From positions 1-48,085 of the forward strand of contig CBFHAI010000032.1 in NCBI GenBank assembly GCA_965653565.1: a stretch of 48,085 bases of DNA. The letters are read 5' to 3'. Below, piece by piece: positions 36,489 through 46,056 of this stretch. Numbering within the stretch: position 1 is the first letter of the stretch; each line of letters begins with the position of its first letter. The notes beneath the pieces were generated by a model. It ran no database searches. It saw only the letters and a program-made list of their open reading frames with translations, and was not told the DNA's origin. The DNA comes from JALCLA01 sp965653565. Lineage in GTDB: Bacteria; Pseudomonadota; Gammaproteobacteria; Xanthomonadales; Xanthomonadaceae. The position numbers and the translations under genes are program-made.

Positions 36489-36879
36489 CGCGATCATCGT
36501 GTTCGACGGCGTGTGCCATCTTTGCAGCGCGTGGGTGCGGTTTTTGCTGCGGTTCGATCGGCGCGCGATTTACCGGTTCGCGTCGATGCAGAGCGCGTCG
36601 GGGCGGCGGCTGCTCGCCGAGCACGGCATCGATCCCGACGATCCGTCGACGTTCCTGTTGCTGCGCGACGGCGTGGCGCAGACCGACAGTTCGGCGGTGA
36701 TCTCGGTGCTCACCGGCTTGGGCTGGCCGTGGAAGATTTTCGGCGCGCTGCGCATCGTGCCGCGTGCGCTGCGCGATCCGGTTTATCGATGGATCGCGCG
36801 CAATCGTTATCGATTACTCGGCAAGCGCAGCAGTTGTTATCTGCCATCCGACGCCGAGCGGGCGCGCTTCCTGCCTTGA
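36478..36879 (+). CDS. thiol-disulfide oxidoreductase, DCC family (DUF393)
   Basis: 133 residues. 'IIVFDGVCHLCSAWVRFLLRFD' contains the family's DxxCxxC motif (Asp10, Cys13, Cys16). 'FASMQSASGRRLLAEHG', 'TFLLLRDGVAQTDSSAVISVLTGLG' and the C-terminal 'DPVYRWIARNRYRLLGKRSSCYLPS' complete the DCC signature. Predicted thioredoxin-like redox role; the partner is unknown. Start overlaps the DUF4166 stop region by 11 bases, indicating one transcript. Confidence 0.9.
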   Translation: MSRDAIIVFDGVCHLCSAWVRFLLRFDRRAIYRFASMQSASGRRLLAEHGIDPDDPSTFLLLRDGVAQTDSSAVISVLTGLGWPWKIFGALRIVPRALRDPVYRWIARNRYRLLGKRSSCYLPSDAERARFLP

Positions 36880-36893
36880 AATATTGATTCGCG

Positions 36894-37553
36894 CTAGAGA
36901 TCGTGCGTGGTCGCGGCGCCCGGCGTACCGGCGCCTGCGGTCGCAAAACTCGGCGCCGGCGACAGTGCCGGTGCAATCGCCGGCGCGGACTTCGCGGCCT
37001 CGATGTCGCGCGGATCGGGCATCGCGATATCGGGGACGTCGGGCGATTCATCGACGGTCGGCGTGGGCGTGGCCGCCGTTGCGTCGTGATGCGGCAGGCG
37101 GCCGGATTCGACCAGTTTCTGGATGCGCATGAACACTTCGCCGCGGCCGAACGGCTTCTTCATGAAATCGTCGGCGCCGATGCGCTGCGCGTAGAACTGT
37201 TCGGTGGCCTGCATGTTGCCGCTGATCATGATCACCGGCGTCGACTGCGTGATCGGGTCGCGGCGCAGCATGCGCAGTGCGGCGAAGCCGTTGATGCCGG
37301 GCAGCACGATGTCGAGGAAGATCAGGTCAGGTTTCTCGGCGCGCGCGATTTCGACGCCGCTCTCGCCGTCGCCGGCCTTGAGCACCTGATAGCCGTTCTG
37401 GTGCAGCATCTTGTTGAGCACGGCCACGATGGTGATCGAATCGTCGATCACCAGCACGCGCAAACCCTGCCGCGCATGCAGGCGCGGCGCGCGCCGGCGG
37501 TCGGCCTCCGCCGTGCCGCCGCCGAACAGTCGCTTGATCAGATCGAAGGCCAT
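36894..37553 (-). CDS. CheY-like response regulator with Pro/Ala-rich tail
   Basis: 219 residues. A 30-residue N-terminal extension precedes a receiver domain (about 31-150): acidic pair Asp37-Asp38, phosphoacceptor Asp81 in 'DLIFLDIVLPG', Ser111 in 'IMISGN', Lys133 in 'MKKPFG'. No DNA-binding or enzymatic output domain follows, only a low-complexity Ala/Pro/Thr tail (about 155-219). The receiver resembles PilG/PilH-type single-domain regulators of twitching motility, but no pil/chp genes are adjacent. The histidine kinase partner is unknown. Confidence 0.88.
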   Translation of the reverse strand: MAFDLIKRLFGGGTAEADRRRAPRLHARQGLRVLVIDDSITIVAVLNKMLHQNGYQVLKAGDGESGVEIARAEKPDLIFLDIVLPGINGFAALRMLRRDPITQSTPVIMISGNMQATEQFYAQRIGADDFMKKPFGRGEVFMRIQKLVESGRLPHHDATAATPTPTVDESPDVPDIAMPDPRDIEAAKSAPAIAPALSPAPSFATAGAGTPGAATTHDL

Positions 37554-37623
37554 GGGTCGCTCGCGCTGTTATTGGGGCAAGTGTGAAAGGTCGCCGCGGC
37601 CGGTGCAATCCGCGGTGCGTCAA

Positions 37624-38280
37624 TCATTCGGAGCGGGCGGCCAGGCGGCGTTCGAGTTCCTCGACGCGCGCTTCGAGCGCCTCGATGCGGCTTTCCAGCG
37701 CCGAGGCCTCGGACCCGCGCGGTGCGCGCTCGGAGACGGCTGCGAAGGCGGACACATCCACCGGGCCGCACAACAGGTGCGCGTAGCGTTCTTCGCGCTG
37801 GCCGGGGGCTTTCGGCAGGCGCAGCACCAGCGGCGCGTCGCGTTCGGCGAGGCGTTCGAGGGCGTGGCGCACGTCTTCGGCGGTGGCGAATTTGGCGAGG
37901 CGATCGGTGCGGGCGAGCAGTTCGTGCAGGGTCTGCGGGCCGCGCAGCAACAGCACACCGATCAGCGATTGCTGCTGCGCGGTGAGGCTGTAGGCCTTGT
38001 CGAGACGATGTTCGTAGCGTTGCGCGCGCGCGCCGTGCACGCTGCGCACCAGGCCGCGCGGTTCGAGCTGGCGCAGTGCGTGGCCGACGTCGCCGGGCGT
38101 CAGTTCCATCACCGGCTCGCGGTTGGTCTTCTGGTTGGAGGCCACCACGATGGCGTTTTCGGTGAGCGGGTATTGTTCCGGCGTGGTCGCCTCTTTCTCG
38201 ATCAGGCAGCCGATGATGCGCGCCTCGACGGCCGTGAGACGCAGGTTTTCGGGCAGGGCGGATGGGTCGGTTTGGCTCAT
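37624..38280 (-). CDS. YceH family protein (DUF480)
   Basis: 218 residues. 'LTAVEARIIGCLIEKEATTPEQYPLTENAIVVASNQKTNREPV' is the diagnostic YceH segment; two winged-helix-like halves follow ('HALRQLEPRGLVRSVHGARAQRYEHRL', 'LLLRGPQTLHELLARTDRL'), and a short coiled coil (about 190-215) ends the protein. Function is not well defined in any organism. GGAGCC precedes ATG 38280. It is divergent from yheS with about 105 bases between starts. Confidence 0.92.
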   Translation of the reverse strand: MSQTDPSALPENLRLTAVEARIIGCLIEKEATTPEQYPLTENAIVVASNQKTNREPVMELTPGDVGHALRQLEPRGLVRSVHGARAQRYEHRLDKAYSLTAQQQSLIGVLLLRGPQTLHELLARTDRLAKFATAEDVRHALERLAERDAPLVLRLPKAPGQREERYAHLLCGPVDVSAFAAVSERAPRGSEASALESRIEALEARVEELERRLAARSE

Positions 38281-38385
38281 GGCGGCTCCTTCGGACGCGG
38301 CACCTTAGCACTGCCGCGCGGCGGCGATTTTCGCGCGGACCGGCCCGATCGCCTAGAATGCGCGGCCCCGATTCGCGTCGCCCCC

Positions 38386-40329
38386 ATGATTTCCTTCCGC
38401 AATTTCGCCCTGCGCCGCGGCCAGCGCCTGCTGCTGTCCGAGGTGGACCTGACCCTGCACGCCGGCTGGCGCGTGGGCGTGGTCGGCCGCAACGGCACCG
38501 GCAAATCGAGCCTGTTCGCCGCGATGATGCGCGAACTCGAGTCCGACGCCGGCGACCTCGACATGCCCGCCAAGGTGCGCATCGCCAGCGTGGCGCAGGA
38601 AACCCCGTCGCTGCCGGATGCCGCGATCGACTTCGTGCTGCAGGGCGACGCCGAAGTGGCGAAGGCCGTGGCCGCCGAAGCCGATGCGATGCGCCGCGAA
38701 GATTGGGAAGCGGTGGCGATGGCGCATCACCGGCTGGAAGAACTCAACGGCTACGACGCCACCGCGCGCGCCGGCCGCCTGCTGCACGGGCTGGGTTTTC
38801 CGGCCGAAACGCATCACACCGCGGTTTCTGCTTTTTCCGGCGGCTGGCGCGTACGTTTGAACCTGGCGCGCGCGCTGATGACGCCGTCGGATCTGCTGCT
38901 GCTCGACGAGCCCACCAACCATCTCGATCTCGATGCGGTGCTCTGGCTCGAGCAGTGGTTGCTGAAGTATCCCGGCACCTTGCTGCTGATTTCGCACGAT
39001 CGCGAATTCCTCGACGAAGTCTGCACCCACACGCTGCACTTGAACGACGGCCGCGCGAAACTCTACGTCGGCGACTACACCAGCTTCGAGCGCCAGCGCG
39101 CCGAGCAACTGCGCCAGCAGCAGATCGCGCACGAAAAGGAACAGCTCGAACGCGCCCACCTGCAGAAATTCATCGACCGCTTCAAGGCCAAGGCGAGCAA
39201 GGCCAAGCAGGCGCAATCGCGCATGAAACGCCTGGAAAAACTCGCCGGCACCGAAGCGGTGCGTGCCGAGCGTTCGCTGCATATCAACTTCTCCGAACCG
39301 CAGAAGTTGCCGAATTCGCTGATCCGCTTGAATCACGTCGATGCCGGTTATCGCGCCAACGTGCCGGTGACGGAAGAAGACGAAAACCTCGCCGTGGCGC
39401 CGCATGCCACGAGCGGCGATATCGTGATTCTTCGCGATGTCGGTTTCGGTCTGGAAGCCGGCGATCGCGTCGGTTTGCTCGGGCCGAACGGTGCGGGCAA
39501 ATCGACGCTGGTGAAGACGCTGGTCGGCGAACTGCCGCTGCTCGATGGCGAGCGCAACGCGCATCCGGACATGCGCATCGGCTACTTCGCGCAGCACACG
39601 GTGGAATCGCTGCGTGCCGGTTCGAGCCCGGTCGACCATTTGCGCGATATCGCGCCGAATACGGCGACGCAGGAATTCCGCGATTTCCTCGGGCGCTGGA
39701 ATTTCGCCGGCGATCGCGCGTTCGAATCGGTCGATGGATTTTCCGGCGGTGAGCGCGCGCGGCTGGCGCTGGCGCTGATCGCGTGGCGCCGTCCGAACGT
39801 GTTGCTGCTCGACGAGCCGACCAACCATCTCGACCTCGATATGCGCGAAGCGCTGGCCGAAGCCTTGTCGGATTTCCCCGGCGCCATCGTGCTGGTGTCG
39901 CACGATCGCCACTTGATCGGCCTGGTGTGCGATACCTACTGGCGCGTCGCCGACGGCCACGTGGCCGAGTTCGACGGCGATCTGGATGCGTACGCGATCT
40001 GGCTGCGCACGCGCAATTCCGACAGTAAATCGAGTGGCGGGCAGGAGGTTTCGCGGCCATCGTCGAAGAATTCCGCGAAACCGACTGCAGTGCGCGAGAC
40101 GCCGGCGCAACGTCAATTGCGCACGCGGCTCAAGCAGATCGAGACGCGCACCGCGCAGTTGCAGCAGGAATTGGCCGCGATCGAGACGCGGCTGGCCGAT
40201 CCGTCGATTTATGCGAAGGGCGGCGAGGAAGTTGCGCGGCTCGGGCAGTCGCAGGCGGCGCTGCGGCGTGAGCATGAGGCGCTCGAAGCCGAATGGTTGA
40301 ATGTGTTCGAGACGCTGGAGAACGCTTGA
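38386..40329 (+). CDS. yheS: ABC-F ATPase, YheS-like
   Basis: 647 residues with two ABC cassettes in one chain and no membrane part. First cassette: Walker A 'GRNGTGKSS', signature 'SGGW', Walker B 'LLLLDEPTNHLD'. The inter-domain linker is 'FIDRFKAKASKAKQAQSRMKRLEKL', typical of YheS-type ABC-F proteins. Second cassette: 'GPNGAGKST', 'SGGERARLALAL', 'LLLDEPTNHLD'. A C-terminal coiled coil (about 565-645) is present. ABC-F proteins act on the ribosome in translation or antibiotic protection; YheS is the likely subtype. ATG 38386 is chosen as the start because the cassette begins at once; the frame upstream is open but non-coding in character. Confidence 0.93.
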   Translation: MISFRNFALRRGQRLLLSEVDLTLHAGWRVGVVGRNGTGKSSLFAAMMRELESDAGDLDMPAKVRIASVAQETPSLPDAAIDFVLQGDAEVAKAVAAEADAMRREDWEAVAMAHHRLEELNGYDATARAGRLLHGLGFPAETHHTAVSAFSGGWRVRLNLARALMTPSDLLLLDEPTNHLDLDAVLWLEQWLLKYPGTLLLISHDREFLDEVCTHTLHLNDGRAKLYVGDYTSFERQRAEQLRQQQIAHEKEQLERAHLQKFIDRFKAKASKAKQAQSRMKRLEKLAGTEAVRAERSLHINFSEPQKLPNSLIRLNHVDAGYRANVPVTEEDENLAVAPHATSGDIVILRDVGFGLEAGDRVGLLGPNGAGKSTLVKTLVGELPLLDGERNAHPDMRIGYFAQHTVESLRAGSSPVDHLRDIAPNTATQEFRDFLGRWNFAGDRAFESVDGFSGGERARLALALIAWRRPNVLLLDEPTNHLDLDMREALAEALSDFPGAIVLVSHDRHLIGLVCDTYWRVADGHVAEFDGDLDAYAIWLRTRNSDSKSSGGQEVSRPSSKNSAKPTAVRETPAQRQLRTRLKQIETRTAQLQQELAAIETRLADPSIYAKGGEEVARLGQSQAALRREHEALEAEWLNVFETLENA

Positions 40330-40339
40330 GGCGCCAACA

Positions 40340-41275
40340 TCACGGCAGCCGCGACTTGCGTTTTATCCCTGTTCGCGCGCCACTCACCGGCGCCGCCGAT
40401 TCCTCCGCGTGCGCCTTGGTGGCGATCAGCGGCAGGCACACCACGAACAACTCCGACACGAACTTGGCCGCACAGTAGCCCACGGCCCAGCCCGACACGC
40501 CCGACGACATCAGCCACGTCATCGTGCCGAAGAACGGAATCGCGATCGCCGGCAGCAACAACACCGCGAGGAACGCACTCGCGTCTCCGCCCTTGGCGCG
40601 GCTCTTTAGCCACTCTCCGGCACGATCGGCGAAAAACTTCACGCCCAGCATCACGGCCACGGCCGGCACGAAGAATGGAATCCCGCCAAGCAGCAGCGTG
40701 AGCCAGCGCGCCACACCCTGCAGGCCGGGCGTGCTGAGGAACTGGCCGCCGTGGTCGTGGAAGTGCAGGTGATCCTTGATGGCGTCGACGATGGCGACGG
40801 CAACGGTGATCAGCAGCGGCCATTTCAGGTTCGAGCCGAGCAGGAAGGCGATCGGATCCTTCGCTGCGCGCAGGATTTCATCGCCCGACGGCACGAAGGC
40901 GAAGAACACGATGCCGTACGCGCCCGACAGCCACACCAGCGCGAACGCCAGCGTCCCCAGGCGTGCGGCCACCGAGGCCGGATTTTTCTCGAGCGCCTCG
41001 CGCGGTATCGCCAGCGAATGCAGCCACGCGATCAACACCAGCAGCACGCCCTCGATCGCCACCAGCACCACCAGCTCGAACGGCGTCATGCGGCCGGTGG
41101 CCACCATCCACGCGATCAGTCCGTTGGCGCCGAGGGTGGAGAAGATCTGGAACGCCAGGCTCCAGGGCGAGGCCAGCGGATAGCGCCGCAGCAGCGCCTC
41201 CCACTGGGCCAGCGACTGGCGGCGCGCGGATTCGGAGGCGGGCAGGGAGGCGAGGTCTGGCGAGGATTTGCTCAT
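40340..41275 (-). CDS. multi-pass membrane protein, unknown function
   Basis: 311 residues with about seven hydrophobic segments ('LIAWMVATG', 'LVVLVAIEGVLLVLIAWL', 'LAFALVWLSGAYGIVFFAFV', 'WPLLITVAVAIVDAI', 'LLLGGIPFFVPAVAVMLGV' and others). A His-rich loop 'KDHLHFHDHGG' lies between two of them. No family recognised with confidence. Start chosen at ATG 41275; the frame is open 40 codons further without a better signal. Convergent with yheS, ten bases apart. Confidence 0.75.
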   Translation of the reverse strand: MSKSSPDLASLPASESARRQSLAQWEALLRRYPLASPWSLAFQIFSTLGANGLIAWMVATGRMTPFELVVLVAIEGVLLVLIAWLHSLAIPREALEKNPASVAARLGTLAFALVWLSGAYGIVFFAFVPSGDEILRAAKDPIAFLLGSNLKWPLLITVAVAIVDAIKDHLHFHDHGGQFLSTPGLQGVARWLTLLLGGIPFFVPAVAVMLGVKFFADRAGEWLKSRAKGGDASAFLAVLLLPAIAIPFFGTMTWLMSSGVSGWAVGYCAAKFVSELFVVCLPLIATKAHAEESAAPVSGARTGIKRKSRLP

Positions 41276-41387
41276 GCGTGCGGTAACGCGATTCGGCGCC
41301 CTTCGATGCGCGACACTTGATTTTGCGCGTTTCGCCCCGAGAATACCCGGCCCGGCCGTCCTGGGCCGACCCGTCCGCGGAGTTTCC

Positions 41388-41768
41388 ATGCCCATCTATG
41401 CGTTCGAATGCGGCAGCTGCGGTCACAGCTTCGACCGCCTGCAGCGCCTCGCCGACCCCGATCCCGACACCTGCCCCGAATGCCAGGCGCAGGCGATCCG
41501 CCGTCAACTCACCGCGCCGCAATTCCGCCTGGCCGGCAGCGGCTGGTACGAAACCGATTTCAAGAAGGACGGCGAGAAGAAGCGCAATCTGGTCGAGGGG
41601 TCGGAGAAGTCAAGTGCCGAGCCGAAGTCGGAAAGCAAGGCCGAGTCGAAGTCCGATTCCAAGCCCGAATCGAGCGCGTCGAAACCCGAGAGCAAGCCCG
41701 CGCCGAGCGCACCGGCCAAGACAGAATCGAAGCCCGCGACTCCGCCGCCTTCCTCCTCGGCGAACTGA
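41388..41768 (+). CDS. FmdB-family zinc ribbon protein
   Basis: 126 residues. The first 60 are the FmdB-type putative regulatory domain: 'MPIYAFECGSCGHSFDRLQRL' with zinc ligands Cys8, Cys11, Cys29 and Cys32, then 'AIRRQLTAPQFRLAGSGWYETDFK'. The C-terminal half (about 70-126) is a Lys/Glu/Ser/Pro-rich low-complexity tail with repeated 'ESK' triplets, probably disordered. Such genes often precede aspS in gammaproteobacteria; here aspS is about 4 kb downstream, with four genes inserted between. ATG 41388 starts the conserved domain. Confidence 0.9.
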   Translation: MPIYAFECGSCGHSFDRLQRLADPDPDTCPECQAQAIRRQLTAPQFRLAGSGWYETDFKKDGEKKRNLVEGSEKSSAEPKSESKAESKSDSKPESSASKPESKPAPSAPAKTESKPATPPPSSSAN

Positions 41769-41819
41769 CTGCACCGCCGCGCGCTTGAACGCAGCGCGCC
41801 CGCCCGCTACGGTGCGGCC

Positions 41820-42389
41820 ATGATCCGCACCCTGTTCGTCTCGATGCTCCTGGCCTTGCCCGCCGCGCAGCCCGCCTTGGCGCGCAGCGAAGTGCCGATC
41901 GCCGTGGCCTTTTTCACGCACCTGCACAGTCTGTGCGGCCGCTCGTTCGAAGGCCGCATCGTCGCCAACGAGCCCACACCCGCGCAGGCCGATCCGTTCG
42001 ACGGCAAGCGCCTGGTGATGCATGTACGCGATTGCAGCGGAGACACCATCCGCATCCCCTTCCACGTCGGCGACGACCGCTCGCGCACCTGGGTGCTGAC
42101 GCGCCACGGCAACCGCCTGCGCCTCAAGCACGACCACCGCCATGCAGACGGCACGCCGGACAAAGTCACGATGTACGGCGGCGACACCCAGTCGTACGGC
42201 AGCGAGCGCCGGCAGGAATTTCCGGTCGACGCCGAATCGATCGCGCTGTTCGAACGCGAAGGGCTGGCGGCTTCGGTGACGAATGTTTGGGCGATCGAAA
42301 TCGAGCCCGGCAAAACTTTTGTCTACGAATTGGCGCGGCCGGGGCGGTTGTTTCGCGTCGAGTTCGATCTGGCGGCCGAGGCGCGCTGA
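41820..42389 (+). CDS. exported protein, unknown function
   Basis: 189 residues. Signal peptide (MIRTLFVSMLLALPAAQPALA), then a beta-rich mature domain with a probable disulfide ('LHSLCGRSFEG' and 'VRDCSGDTIRIPF') and 'SRTWVLTRHGNRLRLKHDHRHADGTPDKVTMYGGDT'. Similar secreted proteins occur in related genomes as far as I recall, without a known role. Starts 51 bases after the FmdB-type gene and may be co-transcribed. Confidence 0.75.
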   Translation: MIRTLFVSMLLALPAAQPALARSEVPIAVAFFTHLHSLCGRSFEGRIVANEPTPAQADPFDGKRLVMHVRDCSGDTIRIPFHVGDDRSRTWVLTRHGNRLRLKHDHRHADGTPDKVTMYGGDTQSYGSERRQEFPVDAESIALFEREGLAASVTNVWAIEIEPGKTFVYELARPGRLFRVEFDLAAEAR

Positions 42390-42514
42390 GCCGCAGAGTT
42401 GTAGGCGGTCCTCTGGCCGTCGCGATGTTTCTTTTGGTGAGGACTCTCAGGCCGTCGTCTTCGCGTCCGCAGACGCCTCACGTGTCCACTTTGCAAACCT
42501 CGGTCGTAATGCTC

Positions 42515-42534
42515 GGACGCCGCCGCTGGCGTCC
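42515..42534 (+). promoter_or_regulatory. hairpin upstream of the second RCC1 gene
   Basis: Perfect 7-bp inverted repeat GGACGCC-GCCGCT-GGCGTCC, 23 bases before the start codon and just ahead of the GGAG ribosome-binding site. It may act as an mRNA leader structure or as the terminator of the upstream gene; no T-run follows. Confidence 0.4.
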
Positions 42535-42557
42535 CCTGCAATTGCCCGGAGTTTTCC

Positions 42558-44771
42558 ATGCATCTGTTTCGCAAAGCCTTGTCCGCGCTCTGCGGCGTGT
42601 TGATGTTCGCTCTCGCCCAAGAGTCCCGTGCGGCAAAGATGGATGTAGGTTGGGACAACGCCTGCGCAATCCGCAGTGGCGCGCTTTATTGCTGGGGCGA
42701 CAATACCGACGGCAAGCTCGGCGACGGCAGCACCACTGATCGCCCGCTGGCGACCGCCGTCTTGGGCATGGATTCTGACATTGAAGATGTTTCCGTCGGC
42801 ATTTATCACACCTGTGCGGTACGCGGCGGCGAGGCCTGGTGCTGGGGTAGCGACGGTTACTCGGCGCTTGGGAATGGCGACGAGTACGCGTCTGCCTTCG
42901 TCCCGGTGCCAGTTCAGGGGATGCCCGCCGGCTCGGTGACATCGATTTCCGCCGGTCCCAACCACACATGCGCGGTTTTAGCCGGAGGCGTGGTTTGCTG
43001 GGGCTTCGGTGTAGCAGGACAGCTTGGGCAGGCTGACTACGGCGTACCTACTCCGGTCCCGGGCCTCGCCCCAGGGGCGGGCCACCAAGTTACCGACGTG
43101 GCTGCTGGCCTCGACGCGACCTGTGCAACGAAAGCTGGCGGCGTGGTGTGCTGGGGCGAAGACCGTAACGGGCAGTTGGGCAATGGTCTCGCTGGCGACT
43201 CCAATAGCCCATCTTGGGTAACCGGGTTGCCGGCTGGAAGCGGTATCACGGAAGTGGACCTCGGACCGAACGGAACCGGATGTGCGGTAGGTTCAGATGG
43301 CATCCGGTGCTGGGGATTTCTGAGTTACGGTTCGGTATCGCAAACGTCCATTCCGGTGTTGGAATCCGAAACCCAGCAGGCGGCAAGCGGAATCGCATCG
43401 CTTTCGGTTGGCGTTCATCACGCTTGCGTAGCAGCGCAGGGTGCGGCGCGCTGCTGGGGTGAAGGCGAGCACGGTGCCCTGGGTCATGGCGGAACCATGG
43501 ACTTCGACACAGCCAAATTGGTGTCCGCTCTCGGTATCCAGTCCGGCGTAACGGAGGTCGGCGCTGGGCGGCACGGTAGTTGCGCGCTTCTGGCAGACGA
43601 GTCGATTCGCTGCTGGGGAGAAAACCATCTCGGGCTCATCGGTAGCGGTCAAGCCTCTGTAGCGACAACGCCTGTGGCTCCCGTGATCCCGTTGACCTCC
43701 GGCATCACCGAGATCGCTCCGGGAGTCGACCACACATGTGCGGTAAGGGACGGCGGCGCCTACTGCTGGGGCAGAAATTCCCACGGGCAAACGGGCATCG
43801 GTCAGACGGGAGGCCTGACGTTGTTGCCGCAAGCGGTGTCCGGTTACCCGCCCGGCAGCGACGTTGCGACGCTGGATGCCGGCGGGCAGTTTGCCTGCCT
43901 GCGCTCCGGCGCTGATGCGGCGAAATGTTGGGGGATCGATGCCGACGGCCAACTTGGAAACGGGGCGGCACTGGGGGACACCAATACCCCGCAGCCCCTC
44001 GGCGATTATCTGACCCTTGCTGCGGGGCCATACCACGCTTGCGCCTTGACGTCCCTGGGCTTCGTTCGATGCTGGGGTGATGGCAGCTCTGGAAAGCTTG
44101 GGAATGGCGACAGCCAGGACCAACAGGCTCCGAAGTTCGTGGTCGATAAGGATGGCTCGGCGATCCTTCTCGTAAGCGACGTGGCTGTCGGCGCTAATCA
44201 TAGCTGCGCCGTTGTCGATGGCGATGTTTACTGTTGGGGCGAAAACTTCAACGGCCAACTCGGGATTCCCCACGATCAGCTCGCCGACAGGAATTTTGCC
44301 GCCAAAGTAGTAGCTCTCCCCGACGGCATCGAGTTCGTATCAGTCGCCGCAGGCGGCTATCACAGCTGTGCAGTCGGCGCGGGCAACGTCTGGTGTTGGG
44401 GTGGGCTTTTGGCCGACCAGAGCGTTAAACAGATGGCGATCAGCGACGTAGTGCAGATCACGGCCGGTGAACAATTTACCTGCGTGCGCCAATCGTCCGG
44501 CACTGCGCTCTGCTGGGGCGACAACGATTACGGCCAACTCGGCGACGGAACCAGGCAGTTTCGCGAAGCCCCTGTGCCGGTGTTGCTCGATAGCCAAATT
44601 TCGGATATCGCCGCAGGTTCGAAGCACGCTTGTGCCGTGCGACTCGACGGCAGCGCGAGATGCTGGGGCGAGGGCTTCTTCGGAACCTTGGGAAACGGCT
44701 ATCGCGGCTATCACTTGAGCCCCGAAGCCCCCGTGCTCTTCGCGACAGTGTTTGAGGACGGCTTCGAGTAA
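42558..44771 (+). CDS. secreted RCC1-repeat protein, 14 repeats, 'DGFE' end
   Basis: 737 residues, signal peptide (MHLFRKALSALCGVLMFALAQESRA). Again exactly 14 RCC1-type repeats with the 'HTCAV...CWG.N..GQLGNG' core, each with HxC and CWG cysteines. The last residues are 'ATVFEDGFE'. Paralogous to the protein at 4476-6680, but the repeats differ in detail, so the two are not recent duplicates. The ATG at 42558 has GGAG upstream. A strong bidirectional terminator follows. Function unknown; an exported beta-propeller is likely. Confidence 0.92.
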   Translation: MHLFRKALSALCGVLMFALAQESRAAKMDVGWDNACAIRSGALYCWGDNTDGKLGDGSTTDRPLATAVLGMDSDIEDVSVGIYHTCAVRGGEAWCWGSDGYSALGNGDEYASAFVPVPVQGMPAGSVTSISAGPNHTCAVLAGGVVCWGFGVAGQLGQADYGVPTPVPGLAPGAGHQVTDVAAGLDATCATKAGGVVCWGEDRNGQLGNGLAGDSNSPSWVTGLPAGSGITEVDLGPNGTGCAVGSDGIRCWGFLSYGSVSQTSIPVLESETQQAASGIASLSVGVHHACVAAQGAARCWGEGEHGALGHGGTMDFDTAKLVSALGIQSGVTEVGAGRHGSCALLADESIRCWGENHLGLIGSGQASVATTPVAPVIPLTSGITEIAPGVDHTCAVRDGGAYCWGRNSHGQTGIGQTGGLTLLPQAVSGYPPGSDVATLDAGGQFACLRSGADAAKCWGIDADGQLGNGAALGDTNTPQPLGDYLTLAAGPYHACALTSLGFVRCWGDGSSGKLGNGDSQDQQAPKFVVDKDGSAILLVSDVAVGANHSCAVVDGDVYCWGENFNGQLGIPHDQLADRNFAAKVVALPDGIEFVSVAAGGYHSCAVGAGNVWCWGGLLADQSVKQMAISDVVQITAGEQFTCVRQSSGTALCWGDNDYGQLGDGTRQFREAPVPVLLDSQISDIAAGSKHACAVRLDGSARCWGEGFFGTLGNGYRGYHLSPEAPVLFATVFEDGFE

Positions 44772-44800
44772 GGTCGGCTCTCCAGGAACCTTCGACAAAA

Positions 44801-44825
44801 AAGGGCCGGCTATCAGCCGGCCCTT
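44801..44825. terminator. strong bidirectional intrinsic terminator
   Basis: AAGGGCCGGCT-ATC-AGCCGGCCCTT: an 11-bp perfect stem with a 3-base loop, a run of six A on the left side (44797-44802) and T-rich sequence on the right. It lies between the convergent RCC1 and DUF3011 genes and can serve both. Confidence 0.88.
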
Positions 44826-44851
44826 CGTCATTTCAAATCATCGTAAATCGC

Positions 44852-45811
44852 CTAGTAGCGGCGATCCGACCCGAACCGCCCGCGACATCCCCGATCCACC
44901 CACAGGCCCTCGCGGCGGTCGTAACCCCAGGTGCGGCCTTCGACGCAGGCCGTGCCGGAGATCTGTTCGATCAGCACCGGACGGCCGGCATCGCGGTTCC
45001 AGGCGCAGGTGCGGTAGTCGCCGTCGTCGGAAGAACAGGTCACGCTGTAGCCTGGACCGCCTCCACCGCCGCCGCCACCGCCTCCTCCGCGCACCATCTC
45101 GAAGCGTCCGCGGCAGCCGCCGTTGACCCACACGATGCCCTGGCGATTGCCCCAGGTGCGGCCTTCGATGCAGGGATTGGTGGACAGCTGTTCGACCAAT
45201 TCTGCACGGCCGCGGAACGTGGTGCGGCATTCGACGTAGGCGTTGCGGCGGCTTTCGCACACCAGGCCGACGCCGATCGGCTCCGGACCCGGCACGTAGC
45301 GATCATCCTCGACGAAGCGCGCACGGCAGCCGCCGCGCACCCACACCAGGCCCGGACGCGAACCGAAGTTCGCGCCGTCGATGCAGCGCGTCGACGACAG
45401 GTTGCGCGAAACGCGCGCGGTGCCGCGGAACGGCGTGGTGCATTCGGTGTAGCGATCGTTGCGGCTCTCGCACAGCACTTCGACGGCCACCGGCACCGGG
45501 ACAGGGCCCGGCCGCGGACGCCAGCCGCCCGAGCCGCCGCCGAGCGACTTGGCGATGTCTTCCTTGATGTGGCTGAAGCTCCAGCCCGAGCGGATCTGGT
45601 CGAGATAGAACTCGAGCTGGTCGTCGGGAATACGGCGGCCGCCGGACTGATCGCCGTACTCGCGCTCGATCACCCGGATGCGATCGGGGACGGCGAGTTC
45701 GGAGAGATCTTCGGGCGCGTAGGCCTTGGTGGTGGCCTGGGCCCCGGCATCGGGAACCAGGGTGAGCGACAGGATCAGGGTCAGCATCAGACCCGTTAGT
45801 ACCTTCCACAT
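44852..45811 (-). CDS. exported protein with three DUF3011 modules
   Basis: 319 residues. Signal peptide (MWKVLTGLMLTLILSLTLVPDAGA) and a short helical N-domain (about 25-95). Three DUF3011 repeats follow, each with the pattern 'VxCxSxxxxYxxC', a middle strand, 'CxxGxxxG' and 'GLVWVxxGCRxRF': about 112-165, 180-235 and 255-312, four cysteines in each. Repeats 2 and 3 are joined by a run of eleven Gly. DUF3011 modules are small disulfide-bonded beta folds found in secreted proteins of this order; function unknown. Start at ATG 45811 from the signal peptide; the open frame runs 20 codons further. Confidence 0.88.
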   Translation of the reverse strand: MWKVLTGLMLTLILSLTLVPDAGAQATTKAYAPEDLSELAVPDRIRVIEREYGDQSGGRRIPDDQLEFYLDQIRSGWSFSHIKEDIAKSLGGGSGGWRPRPGPVPVPVAVEVLCESRNDRYTECTTPFRGTARVSRNLSSTRCIDGANFGSRPGLVWVRGGCRARFVEDDRYVPGPEPIGVGLVCESRRNAYVECRTTFRGRAELVEQLSTNPCIEGRTWGNRQGIVWVNGGCRGRFEMVRGGGGGGGGGGGPGYSVTCSSDDGDYRTCAWNRDAGRPVLIEQISGTACVEGRTWGYDRREGLWVDRGCRGRFGSDRRY

Positions 45812-46056
45812 GACACACCTCCCGACTGTGGGCGCCACAGTGGCTGCCCAACGCAACCGTAACTTAAGCACGGAAAGATGAACGGGCTGACAGCAGCAGA
45901 ATTCGACACTGGCCGGCAGTCAGGTTTGCCGTCGGGGCGGCGGGGCTCTACCATTTGCGGCCCGCCGGACCTCGCCGAGGTCGGGCTCCCCCTTGCTATA
46001 AAAATCCCCGTCCGCGGCCGCCAGCCGGCCCGCTCGCGCGGTGTTCCGGAGCGTTC